Shown here piece by piece: positions 1 through 7,543 of a DNA stretch of 64,000 nucleotides; positions within the stretch are counted from its first letter, which is position 1, and each line of letters begins with the position of its first letter. The notes under the pieces are model-generated. The model saw only the letters and a program-made list of their open reading frames with translations. It made no database searches and had not been told where the DNA came from. The position numbers were made by a program, and so were the translations under genes. Source of the stretch: Paenibacillus sp. FSL A5-0031 (GTDB lineage Bacteria > Bacillota > Bacilli > Paenibacillales > Paenibacillaceae); contig NZ_MRTD01000002.1 of the NCBI RefSeq assembly GCF_001956295.1, positions 2,501 to 66,500 on the forward strand, in the 5' to 3' direction.

Positions 1-1570
1 TTGTTGCTTTGCCCGTGTTCGGAATGCCTAGAGCAAATAAGAATGATGCTAGCTCTCTATCCTTGGACTTTTCAAATGCGGCAAGCAGCTTCAGTGCCTT
101 CTTCTCACCGAATCGTTCGAGTCCAATCAGATCATCGTAAGTAAGTGCGTACAGATCAGCAGGATCACGTACTCCGCAATCTTTGTAAAGCTGTTCTGCT
201 GTCATGACGCTGAACGTATCGATATCCATTGCATCCCGAGACGCGAAATGAGTGATCCGGCCGATAATTTGCGGCTGGCAGCCCAGCTTATTATTGCAGA
301 ATAGATGAGCTCCCCGCTGCTCGAGCTCCGTTCCGCATGATGGACATACGGTTGGAAACACAATTTCATCACCAGGCACATCATCGGCCTTGCCCAATAT
401 TTCTGGAATAACATCATTTGAGCGGCGAATCGTAACGAGTGTCCCTAGTGCGAACTTGAGGTTTTTGCGTTCAATATCGCCGATATTATTGAGCGTACAG
501 TTTTGTACAGTAACACCAGCGAGTTCAACAGCCTCGACGCGTGCAACTGGCGTTATTTTGCCGGTACGGCCAACCTCCCAAGACACGGCTTCGAGTACTG
601 TTGCTGCTTCCTCCGCTTCGAACTTAAAGGCAACCGCCCAGCGAGGGAATTTATCCGTATAACCGAGTGCTTCCCGCGTCCGCATATCTACAACCTTGAT
701 TACAGCACCATCAATGAGGAAATCCAGCTGCTCCCGTTTTTCTGTTACACGCAGCAGCTCTTCTTGAACCTCTTCGATCGTATTTTGATACGTTACATAT
801 GGATTCACCTTAAAGCGGTTGTCGTTAAGAAACTTCTGCATTTCATGATGATCTGCAAAAGAAACTCCGTCAGCGTAGCCGACATTATAGAAAAATGCGT
901 TCAGCTTCCGCTCGGCTGTAACCCGCGGATTAAGATTGCGCAGTGCGCCTGCTGCGGCATTCCGTGCATTTTTGAGCGGTTCAGCTGCCGTTTCATTATA
1001 TTTGGCGAGCACGGAAAGCTGCATAATGCCTTCTCCCTGCACTTCAACTATACCGTCAGCCCATGGAATGGTGAGCGGAACAGAACGTATCGTTCGAACC
1101 TGCTGCAATATCCCTTCGCCAATCGCACCGTTTCCGCGCGTAGCTGCTTGAACCAGCTGTCCATCTTCGTAGGTCAGATTCAGGGTCAAGCCGTCAAACT
1201 TCAGCTCAACGACATAAGTAGGCTGCGGTAAAGGCTCTTCTTCCGGATGTTTTGCATTATAATCGGCGACTGCTTTAAGCAATCTCGTATTCCACGAAAT
1301 CAGGTCTTCCGTATTTTGAGCTTTGTCCAAACTCCATAAACGAGCACGGTGTTTGTACGGCTCAAAACCTTTGAGCAAATCGCCGCCTACTCGCTGTGTC
1401 GGCGACTCAGGCAAAAGCACGCCCGTCTCCTTCTCCAAAGCGACAAGCTCATCATAGAGCTTGTCATAATCCGTATCATTTATTGTAGGCTGATCAAGCG
1501 TGTAGTAGCGATAATTATGCTCTGCAATGATCGCAACAAGCTGCTGCATTCTCTCTAATTGAGCGTTCAC
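1..1570 (-). CDS. ligA: NAD-dependent DNA ligase LigA, C-terminus cut by window edge
   Basis: Seals nicks during replication and repair using NAD+. My translation from a GTG at 1570 gives about 523 residues before the window ends, so the last part (rest of the HhH region and the BRCT domain) is missing. The start is supported by a GAAGGAGG site 6 bases upstream. Visible motifs: the adenylated lysine in ELKFDG (Lys about 124), TRGNG (usually TRGDG), the RNAAAGALR arginines, IDGAVIK, the PRWAVAFKF lysine, and four zinc-type cysteines (CPSC, then C-N-N-K-L-G-C). The start of the HhH region (GLERFGEKKA) is present. It lies 42 bases after pcrA, the usual pcrB-pcrA-ligA order. Several motif residues differ from E. 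coli LigA, but the catalytic ones are kept; from memory I take these differences to be lineage-typical. Confidence 0.95.
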   Translation of the reverse strand, partial: MNAQLERMQQLVAIIAEHNYRYYTLDQPTINDTDYDKLYDELVALEKETGVLLPESPTQRVGGDLLKGFEPYKHRARLWSLDKAQNTEDLISWNTRLLKAVADYNAKHPEEEPLPQPTYVVELKFDGLTLNLTYEDGQLVQAATRGNGAIGEGILQQVRTIRSVPLTIPWADGIVEVQGEGIMQLSVLAKYNETAAEPLKNARNAAAGALRNLNPRVTAERKLNAFFYNVGYADGVSFADHHEMQKFLNDNRFKVNPYVTYQNTIEEVQEELLRVTEKREQLDFLIDGAVIKVVDMRTREALGYTDKFPRWAVAFKFEAEEAATVLEAVSWEVGRTGKITPVARVEAVELAGVTVQNCTLNNIGDIERKNLKFALGTLVTIRRSNDVIPEILGKADDVPGDEIVFPTVCPSCGTELEQRGAHLFCNNKLGCQPQIIGRITHFASRDAMDIDTFSVMTAEQLYKDCGVRDPADLYALTYDDLIGLERFGEKKALKLLAAFEKSKDRELASFLFALGIPNTGKAT

Positions 1571-1612
1571 GGAAGGCTCCTCCTTCTAATCGTCAAAAAT
1601 GGCTGATCAACC

Positions 1613-4012
1613 TTATACTTTTGTTATCGGGGCAAAGCCGGCAAGCAATCGCTTGATGCCGACCGGAGCCGGGAATGCAATGTTAAGCTCCATATCCTTG
1701 CCCGTCCCTTTGACGGAGACGATCACGCCAATTCCCCATTTGCCATGCGACACGCGATCGCCTGACGCAAATGTTCCAGGCGCGGCATCGCCCGCCGCGC
1801 TGCTGCCCTGAGCCGCCCGAGCGGCTTCCTGCAGCGGCGTGCTGACACGCACGCCGCCTCCTCTGCCGCCCATCGCGGCCGGGCCCGTTCCCCCTATACC
1901 TGGGGAACGGCCGCCTGCACCGGGCGCACCGCCAGCTGGCGCGCGACCGGCAAACCCGCGGCTCGCGCCTTGCGCAGCCGCACCAGTACCGCCCGTGACG
2001 CTAACGCCGCTGCGACTGCCCACGCTTCCACGTGAATAACCGCCGCTGCCGCTAGAAGCGCCTTCTCTTACGCTCTCTGGTATTTCCTGCAGAAAACGCG
2101 AAGGCATGTTGCTGCTCGTACGGCCAAACAAAGTCCGCATCCGCGCACATGTCAGATAAAGCCGTTTCTCCGCGCGGGTAATCCCTACATATGCAAGGCG
2201 CCGCTCCTCTTCAAGCTCTTCATTGTCAGCAAGAGCACGGCTATGCGGGAATACGCTCTCCTCCATGCCGATAATGAAAACGACAGGGAACTCAAGTCCC
2301 TTAGCACTATGCATGGTCATCAGTGTGATTGCATCTTTATTCTTCTCTGCTTCTTCTTCATCCTTGTTCAAGGAATCGATGTCGGCTATGAGTGCCAAAT
2401 CAGTTAGGAACGCCACGAGCGTCCGATCCTCATTGCGCTTCTCAAAATCCATCGTCACCGACAGAAACTCATCGATATTCTCAAGACGCGCCTTCGATTC
2501 CAGCGTGTTCTCTTGATGCAGCTCCATCCGGTACTGCGACAGCTCCAGCACCTTCTCTGTAAGCTCCGTTACCGATAAATATTCAACCATCCGTGTAAGA
2601 TTGTCGATAATCTCATAAAACTCGCGCAATAGCGTCCGTGTCCGGGCGTTTACCTCAACCTCGCCGAGGTTGTTCAATACACGGTAGATGGAAGTGCCCC
2701 TTCTCGCCGCTTCATCCGCAAGCTTGCCAACCGTTGTATCCCCGATTCCCCGCTTCGGCACATTAATGATACGCACCAAGCTTATATCGTCATCCGGGTT
2801 GGAAACGAGCTTCAAATATCCGAGCAAATCTTTAATCTCTTTGCGATCATAGAACTTAATGCCGCCAACGATTTGATAAGGAATATCCGATTTAATCAAA
2901 ATTTCCTCTATAACCCGCGACTGAGCATTGGTACGGTATAATATCGCATGATTGGCAAATTTGTAGCCGTTATTCACGTTTTTGCGAATTTCTCCAGTTA
3001 CAAAATATCCTTCATCATGTTCAGTATCTGCCTGATAGAGTGCAATGAGATCGCCCGCTCCTTGATCCGTCCACAGCTTCTTCGGCTTGCGCCCTGTATT
3101 TAGCTTGATAACTGCATTTGCGGCATCGAGAATATTTGCTGTTGAACGATAGTTTTGCTCCAGCATGATCGTCCGCGCCTCTGGATAATCGCCCTCAAAA
3201 TTCAAGATGTTCGTAATGTCCGCTCCACGCCAGCGGTAGATAGACTGATCGCTGTCGCCTACTACGCATATATTATGATGTTTATCCGCAAGCATGCGGG
3301 TCAGCATATATTGTGCTCTGTTCGTATCCTGATACTCATCGACATGAATGTATCTGAACTTGTTCTGATAAAATTCAAGCACCTCTGGTACATCTTTAAA
3401 CAGCTGAATCGTCATCATGATAAGATCATCAAAATCAAGTGAGTTATTACTTCTCAGCTTTTTCTGGTATTTTGTAAACACTTGGGCAACGATGCCCTCA
3501 AAATAGTCGCCGACCTTTTGCTCGAATTGCTCCGGCGTGATCAGCTCATTTTTCGCTCCGCTTATTGCAGCTTGAACCGCCTTCGGCTCAACCTTCTTCG
3601 TATCGATGTTCATGTCCTTCATACAGCCGCGGATAACCGACAACTGGTCTGAAGAGTCCAAAATAGAGAAGCTGGATGTAAAACCGATCCGATCGATATC
3701 TCTTCTGAGGATACGCACGCACATCGAGTGGAAGGTAGATACCCAAATGTCCCGCCCAGATGGTCCAACAAGCGCACTGACCCGGTCCTGCATCTCTCGT
3801 GATGCTTTATTCGTAAAGGTGATGGCCAAAATACTCCATGGCGCCACACGCTTCTTTTCTATTAAGTAAGCAATTCGATGTGTCAGAACGCGAGTCTTGC
3901 CGCTGCCCGCTCCCGCCATAATCAAAAGCGGCCCGTCAGTCGCTTGAACAGCATCACGCTGCGGCGGGTTCAGCTTCTGTACCGCCTGCTCGATACTCAT
4001 ATAATTCAACAT
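1613..4012 (-). CDS. pcrA: ATP-dependent DNA helicase PcrA (UvrD family)
   Basis: Superfamily 1A 3'-5' helicase for repair and rolling-circle replication. Walker A GAGSGKT is at about residues 34-40, motif II DEYQDT at 225-230 and the [13 protein letters not shown] motif at about 252-264. The C-terminal [19 protein letters not shown] motif precedes a linker. The protein is 799 residues against about 740 for Bacillus PcrA. The excess is a roughly 95-residue Gly/Ala/Ser-rich linker (about 650-747) placed before a conserved C-terminal module starting [13 protein letters not shown], which is the Tudor-like RNA-polymerase-binding domain in this family. The start ATG has AAAGGAG 8 bases upstream. 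It sits between pcrB and ligA and is probably co-transcribed with them. Confidence 0.97.
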   Translation of the reverse strand: MLNYMSIEQAVQKLNPPQRDAVQATDGPLLIMAGAGSGKTRVLTHRIAYLIEKKRVAPWSILAITFTNKASREMQDRVSALVGPSGRDIWVSTFHSMCVRILRRDIDRIGFTSSFSILDSSDQLSVIRGCMKDMNIDTKKVEPKAVQAAISGAKNELITPEQFEQKVGDYFEGIVAQVFTKYQKKLRSNNSLDFDDLIMMTIQLFKDVPEVLEFYQNKFRYIHVDEYQDTNRAQYMLTRMLADKHHNICVVGDSDQSIYRWRGADITNILNFEGDYPEARTIMLEQNYRSTANILDAANAVIKLNTGRKPKKLWTDQGAGDLIALYQADTEHDEGYFVTGEIRKNVNNGYKFANHAILYRTNAQSRVIEEILIKSDIPYQIVGGIKFYDRKEIKDLLGYLKLVSNPDDDISLVRIINVPKRGIGDTTVGKLADEAARRGTSIYRVLNNLGEVEVNARTRTLLREFYEIIDNLTRMVEYLSVTELTEKVLELSQYRMELHQENTLESKARLENIDEFLSVTMDFEKRNEDRTLVAFLTDLALIADIDSLNKDEEEAEKNKDAITLMTMHSAKGLEFPVVFIIGMEESVFPHSRALADNEELEEERRLAYVGITRAEKRLYLTCARMRTLFGRTSSNMPSRFLQEIPESVREGASSGSGGYSRGSVGSRSGVSVTGGTGAAAQGASRGFAGRAPAGGAPGAGGRSPGIGGTGPAAMGGRGGGVRVSTPLQEAARAAQGSSAAGDAAPGTFASGDRVSHGKWGIGVIVSVKGTGKDMELNIAFPAPVGIKRLLAGFAPITKV

Positions 4013-4140
4013 GCTCAGACTCCTTTGTTCGCATATGTTCGCCTCTCACCAGTGTAGACAACGGCTACCGCTGTGTCAATTTGAGAATATAGGAATTAGC
4101 TTGAATTATGACAGAAAGTATGTCAACGCTATAACCAAAT

Positions 4141-4210
4141 AAAAGCATCTGCCGTTCTGTCCCATTGTCAATTAAGTGCAACAGGATCAGATACAGCGAA
4201 TGCTTTTTTC
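4141..4210. repeat. Imperfect inverted repeat between pcrB and pcrA
   Basis: Arms AAAGCATCTGC and GCGAATGCTTT pair with two mismatches and enclose about 45 bases; a T run follows the right arm on the plus strand. It lies in the 234-base gap between pcrB and pcrA and could be a weak attenuator or terminator. The long loop makes this uncertain. Confidence 0.3.
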
Positions 4211-4246
4211 CATTGAGACCATGGCTATAGGCAAAACAGGAGCAAA

Positions 4247-4942
4247 TCAGACAATCTTAACAGCTGCCACTGTCGATAACGCTGCTTCAAGATCGCTGTA
4301 AATAATGTTTCCTACAACGACGGTATGAGCAGCTTCCGCCGCTTGACGAGCTTTGTCTGCATTGTCAATTCCGCCGCCATAAAATACCCGTGCTTGCGTG
4401 GCTGTCATTCTTGCCCGCTTCACCAGCTGCATATCGCCGAATCGTCCGCTGTATTCCAAATAAACAACCGGCAGGCGCATCAGCCGATCAGCCATTCTCA
4501 CATGTGCGGTGAGCTCTGCTTCTGTCAGCTCCGTTTGCGCACCCGTAACTTTTGCAGCAGTAGCCTCTTCATTCAAAATAATATAGCCTTGCGCCGCCGT
4601 TTCCTCCCAAGGAACGAAGGAGCCATATTCTATTAGCCCTTCGGTTTGCCGTCCGGTAATCCACTCTGCTCTGCTCGTATTAAGGACAAGCGGTACAAAA
4701 TAGCCGTCGAAGCCGGGAACCGCTCCCTCTAAAGTAGAAACCTCTAATGCACAGTCCACCGCATACCTGCGAATTCGTGCCATAAGATCCACTGTATTCT
4801 CAAAAGTAACGCCGCTGGAGCCTCCAACAATAATCGCATCGGTACCCGAGGTACAAATCGCGTCAAGCTGCTCATCGGAAATTTCTCGATCAGGGTCGAG
4901 CTTAAACACATGCCTCCAGCTTGAAAACCAAACCTCATTCAT
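4247..4942 (-). CDS. pcrB: Heptaprenylglyceryl phosphate synthase PcrB
   Basis: TIM-barrel prenyltransferase of the GGGP-synthase family. In Bacillus it joins heptaprenyl diphosphate to sn-glycerol-1-phosphate, giving an archaeal-type ether lipid precursor. The 231-residue length is typical. Family motifs are visible: FKLDPDR near the N-terminus, the GTDAIIVGGSSGVT segment, PLVLNTS, LEYSGRFG and the phosphate-binding FYGGGID followed by VVVGNIIY. The start ATG at 4942 overlaps the stop of a 14-codon frame (ATGA), and its own Shine-Dalgarno is poor (GAGGCG), so coupled translation is possible. It heads the pcrB-pcrA-ligA group. Confidence 0.95.
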   Translation of the reverse strand: MNEVWFSSWRHVFKLDPDREISDEQLDAICTSGTDAIIVGGSSGVTFENTVDLMARIRRYAVDCALEVSTLEGAVPGFDGYFVPLVLNTSRAEWITGRQTEGLIEYGSFVPWEETAAQGYIILNEEATAAKVTGAQTELTEAELTAHVRMADRLMRLPVVYLEYSGRFGDMQLVKRARMTATQARVFYGGGIDNADKARQAAEAAHTVVVGNIIYSDLEAALSTVAAVKIV

Positions 4943-4983
4943 GAATGATCACGCCTCGCTTTGTCATAAATCAATTGTCGCAT
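4939..4983 (-). CDS. Possible 14-residue upstream ORF coupled to pcrB
   Basis: ATG at 4983 preceded by GAAGGA with an 8-base spacer opens a frame of 14 codons, MRQLIYDKARRDHS, whose TGA overlaps the pcrB ATG as ATGA. The ribosome binding site is better than that of pcrB itself. I do not recognise the peptide. It may be a translational coupling device, a leader peptide or the remnant of a lost gene. Nothing beyond the site, the overlap and the frame supports it. Confidence 0.4.
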   Translation of the reverse strand: MRQLIYDKARRDHS

Positions 4984-5031
4984 AATTGCTTTCCTTCTAT
5001 GCTATGTCAGCGAGAAATCCGTGTCAAACAG

Positions 5032-6504
5032 TTACTCTCCTTCAAGCTTCTCTTTCATTTGCTTCATCAGGTCCTTGTCGCTAGCATTGGGAACTCTTAC
5101 CCGCTCTAAATAAGTCAAAGCTTCCGCTGGATCGCCGTCTGCCTTCGTAATGCCGTAATAAATCAGTCTAGCTAGCGGACGCAGTGCGTCATCGTTATCC
5201 CCTTCTGACTTGTAAGACGCGATGGCTTCCTCATATTCCCCTTTAATGACCAGCCTGTCTCCAGCAAGCATCCCTTCCTCTGGCATTGTGAAAAACGGGG
5301 TTTTCCGGACTAGAGACGTGTAATAGCCGCTAGAGCTCGATATTTTGCGCCCGCCCGCATCATAAGCATCAACTGACCATATGAAATCTCCCCCAGGATA
5401 AACCGCGCCAAGCACTCCGATATTAGACAAAGCAACATTTCCTCCCGAGTCCGTGCTTTTGCCAAATCCCAGCGTATTTCCTCTCAATTCCTTCAAGCTG
5501 TACTCCGCTGTTGTTCCTCTAAAGCGCTCATCCGAGAGCTGTACCGTATTAGCGCCAACAGTATTCCCATCTTTAATGCGGAAAATGGACGTGATCGAAA
5601 GCGTATAGTAATCCGCACCCGGATAGGCATTCCATTCGAATAACAATTTATCCCCGGTTAGCTGCTCTTTATTAACTGGTGATATAACACTTACTAGCGG
5701 TACAAATTGAAAATCGTATGTTTCTGTTTTGCCTTCTAGAGCGCCCACATACTCTCGGTCAGACTGCGTTAAGTAATAGCCATTTACCTCAGCAGGGGTG
5801 ACACCGACTCCAACCTCATACACATTAGCATCCACGTCATAAAAACGATAAACACCATGCTCATCTGTAATGGCTACCGGGTAATGAAGATAAGGCGGCG
5901 TGCTCCATCCGCGTGCATCCTTGCGGTGCAATATAACAAACACATTCGCAGCCGGTTTTTCGCCAATCTTAACTTTCCCTGTTATAGTAGCCTGCTTATC
6001 AGGTATCGCCGTTCTTGTACTCAAAATCGCTTGATAGGTTCGCAGCTCCTCATCCGCATGGAATGTACCGGTATTCACATTTGCTTCAAGCTCTGCAAAA
6101 AGCCGTTCTGCTTTATCCCACTCCTTGTTCCACATATAAAGCTTGCCCAAATTAAATTTAACCCCATAAATATATGACGACGTTGAATATTGCTCCACCA
6201 AATGTTCGAGTCGGTTTATCTCGCGCATACGTTCCTCTCCCGTTCGTTCTCCTCCGCTGGAGGAGCTGCTGCTCGGGAAAATAAATATACGATCGTCGCC
6301 GCTCGAATCCGTAACCAGCTCAGACGCCTCAGACGCTAATAAAAGTGCAGATTCCGCGCTCTCGGTTCTAGGAAACCACTTCCACAAAACATCGTATTTC
6401 TCCGTATGAAAAAGGAAAAAAGGAATTAGAAAATAGCAAGCTCCCGCTACAATCATAAGAAAAGCGAGCAGCATGGCCATCGTTTTCACTTTCATTCGTA
6501 TCAT
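5032..6504 (-). CDS. Membrane-anchored TPR and carboxypeptidase-regulatory-like domain protein, unknown function
   Basis: 490 residues from an ATG whose first bases overlap the stop of the gene upstream (ATGA), with GAAGGA just before it; a longer GTG start at 6519 lacks a usable site. One membrane helix lies near the N-terminus (AMLLAFLMIVAGACYFLIPF), so the rest is probably outside the cell. There follow a Ser-rich stretch, a TPR-like part (LEHLVEQY, FNLGKLYMWNKEWDKAERLF), a carboxypeptidase-regulatory-like beta domain (about 165-250, ATITGKVKIGEKPAANVFVIL), a fibronectin-like part (LLFEWNAYPGADYYTLSI) and a second helical repeat near the C-terminus. It is last in a sigma factor/anti-sigma operon, so it may be the sensor or an output of that system. 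I do not recognise the family by name. Confidence 0.8.
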   Translation of the reverse strand: MIRMKVKTMAMLLAFLMIVAGACYFLIPFFLFHTEKYDVLWKWFPRTESAESALLLASEASELVTDSSGDDRIFIFPSSSSSSGGERTGEERMREINRLEHLVEQYSTSSYIYGVKFNLGKLYMWNKEWDKAERLFAELEANVNTGTFHADEELRTYQAILSTRTAIPDKQATITGKVKIGEKPAANVFVILHRKDARGWSTPPYLHYPVAITDEHGVYRFYDVDANVYEVGVGVTPAEVNGYYLTQSDREYVGALEGKTETYDFQFVPLVSVISPVNKEQLTGDKLLFEWNAYPGADYYTLSITSIFRIKDGNTVGANTVQLSDERFRGTTAEYSLKELRGNTLGFGKSTDSGGNVALSNIGVLGAVYPGGDFIWSVDAYDAGGRKISSSSGYYTSLVRKTPFFTMPEEGMLAGDRLVIKGEYEEAIASYKSEGDNDDALRPLARLIYYGITKADGDPAEALTYLERVRVPNASDKDLMKQMKEKLEGE

Positions 6505-6842
6505 TTTTCCTTCGCCCACCCTTCAAGCAGCTCTGATTCATAATAAACGCCGCCTGCAATCATAATTAACCGATCGCTGCTTTCAGACTGGGGCTTGGCA
6601 TCCATCGTTTGCGGAGAATATACGGATGACGATAAACGCTGCCAGCCGATTACGGGTACAGCGATACACAGGCATAGGACTAAAACGACAGCAATCCCAG
6701 GTATACGCAGCTCCCGATTCCAAAATGAAGGAGGGCATGCTCGGTCTAAAACAGTCTTTTGAAGCTGTTCAGTGAACTGAATACCCGCCAGCTCTATTTC
6801 CAAATCTTTACGAATGCTTTTTGAATCATGCTCATGTTTCAT
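6501..6842 (-). CDS. Small one-pass membrane protein, probable anti-sigma factor
   Basis: 113 residues with a charged N-terminal segment of about 45 residues, one membrane helix at about 49-67 (IAVVLVLCLCIAVPVIGW) and a short outer part. It overlaps the sigma factor gene by 11 bases and the following gene by 4, which indicates translational coupling. Position and topology fit an anti-sigma factor that holds the ECF sigma factor at the membrane. The zinc motif (H-x3-C-x2-C) of common ZAS anti-sigma factors is absent; the only cysteine in the cytoplasmic part is in RACPPSFW. The role is inferred from context. Confidence 0.7.
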   Translation of the reverse strand: MKHEHDSKSIRKDLEIELAGIQFTEQLQKTVLDRACPPSFWNRELRIPGIAVVLVLCLCIAVPVIGWQRLSSSVYSPQTMDAKPQSESSDRLIMIAGGVYYESELLEGWAKEK

Positions 6843-7401
6843 CCTGCCAGTCTCCTTCCTCTAATTGCTGCCTGAGCTGTCGCCGTCCTCGCAGCAGCTT
6901 ACTCTTAATGGTACTTTCCGGCTCACCGAGCACCTGCGCGATTTCTTTAATGGTCAGCTCTTGATAATAATAAAGAACGATGACCTCACGATATTTGAAA
7001 GGCATAACCTCTATGGATTCACGAAGCGATGAGGCCAGCAGCCATTGTTCAACTCCCGTATCGCTCGGCGATTTAAACATCATATTATGTATGCTCATTT
7101 CTTCTCCTGTTTCCGCTCGAAACAGCAGCCTTTTCCATGAAGCGAGCCGCATCTTGCTGCGGCAGCGATTAATCGTCATTTGCAGCAGCCAGCCGCGCAG
7201 GCTTCCATCGCCGCGGTATTGTTTTATTTTTTGAAAAGCGGTTATAAATACCTCCTGGCTCACATCCTCTGCCAAGTGATGATCCTTTAGCAGCAAGGCG
7301 GCTGTCCGCAAAATATCGTTGCCGTACTGCTCCATCAGCCACTTCAGGGCGGAGCCGTCACCGCCTTTCAGTCGTTCAATCGCTTGTTGCTCCGCACTCA
7401 T
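6832..7401 (-). CDS. ECF-type RNA polymerase sigma factor
   Basis: 189 residues with sigma region 2 (LLKDHHLAEDVSQEVFITAFQK, RGWLLQMTINRCRS) and region 4 (MPFKYREVIVLYYYQELTIKEIAQ, then ESTIKSKLLRGRRQLR). The chosen ATG at 7401 starts MSAEQQAIERL and has AGGTGA at a good distance; an upstream extension in frame runs through a promoter and a terminator and is not coding. A promoter of ECF type lies just upstream at 7430-7457, so the gene is probably autoregulated. The anti-sigma candidate follows with an 11-base overlap. Confidence 0.93.
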   Translation of the reverse strand: MSAEQQAIERLKGGDGSALKWLMEQYGNDILRTAALLLKDHHLAEDVSQEVFITAFQKIKQYRGDGSLRGWLLQMTINRCRSKMRLASWKRLLFRAETGEEMSIHNMMFKSPSDTGVEQWLLASSLRESIEVMPFKYREVIVLYYYQELTIKEIAQVLGEPESTIKSKLLRGRRQLRQQLEEGDWQDET

Positions 7402-7429
7402 CCATTCACCTGCTCTCTCTATAAGTAAA

Positions 7430-7457
7430 GATGCGGTTTGAAGCGCAAAAGGTTGCA
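7430..7457 (-). promoter_or_regulatory. Putative ECF-sigma autoregulatory promoter
   Basis: On the minus strand TGCAAC (7457-7452, within TGCAACCTTTT) is followed after 16 bases by CGCATC (7435-7430). This is the AAC-type -35 plus CG-type -10 layout of ECF promoters. Transcription would begin about 20 bases before the sigma factor start codon. Confidence 0.55.
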
Positions 7458-7483
7458 AATGCGCCTTTTTAAAATTGCACAGC

Positions 7484-7523
7484 AAAAAAAATACCGCCCT
7501 CCCATTCGCAGAGAAGACGGTAT
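7484..7523 (-). terminator. Rho-independent terminator after the U32 gene
   Basis: A 12-pair stem (ATACCGTCTTCT with GGAGGGCGGTAT, three G-U pairs) is followed on the minus strand by eight T. It lies 20 bases after the U32 stop codon. Confidence 0.9.
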
Positions 7524-7543
7524 CGCTTGAATACTCGTTAGAT

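Noticed and set aside
503..1231. 242-codon plus-strand frame opposite ligA
   Set aside because: It lies wholly antisense to a conserved ligA reading frame, has no good ribosome site and shows no recognisable domain.
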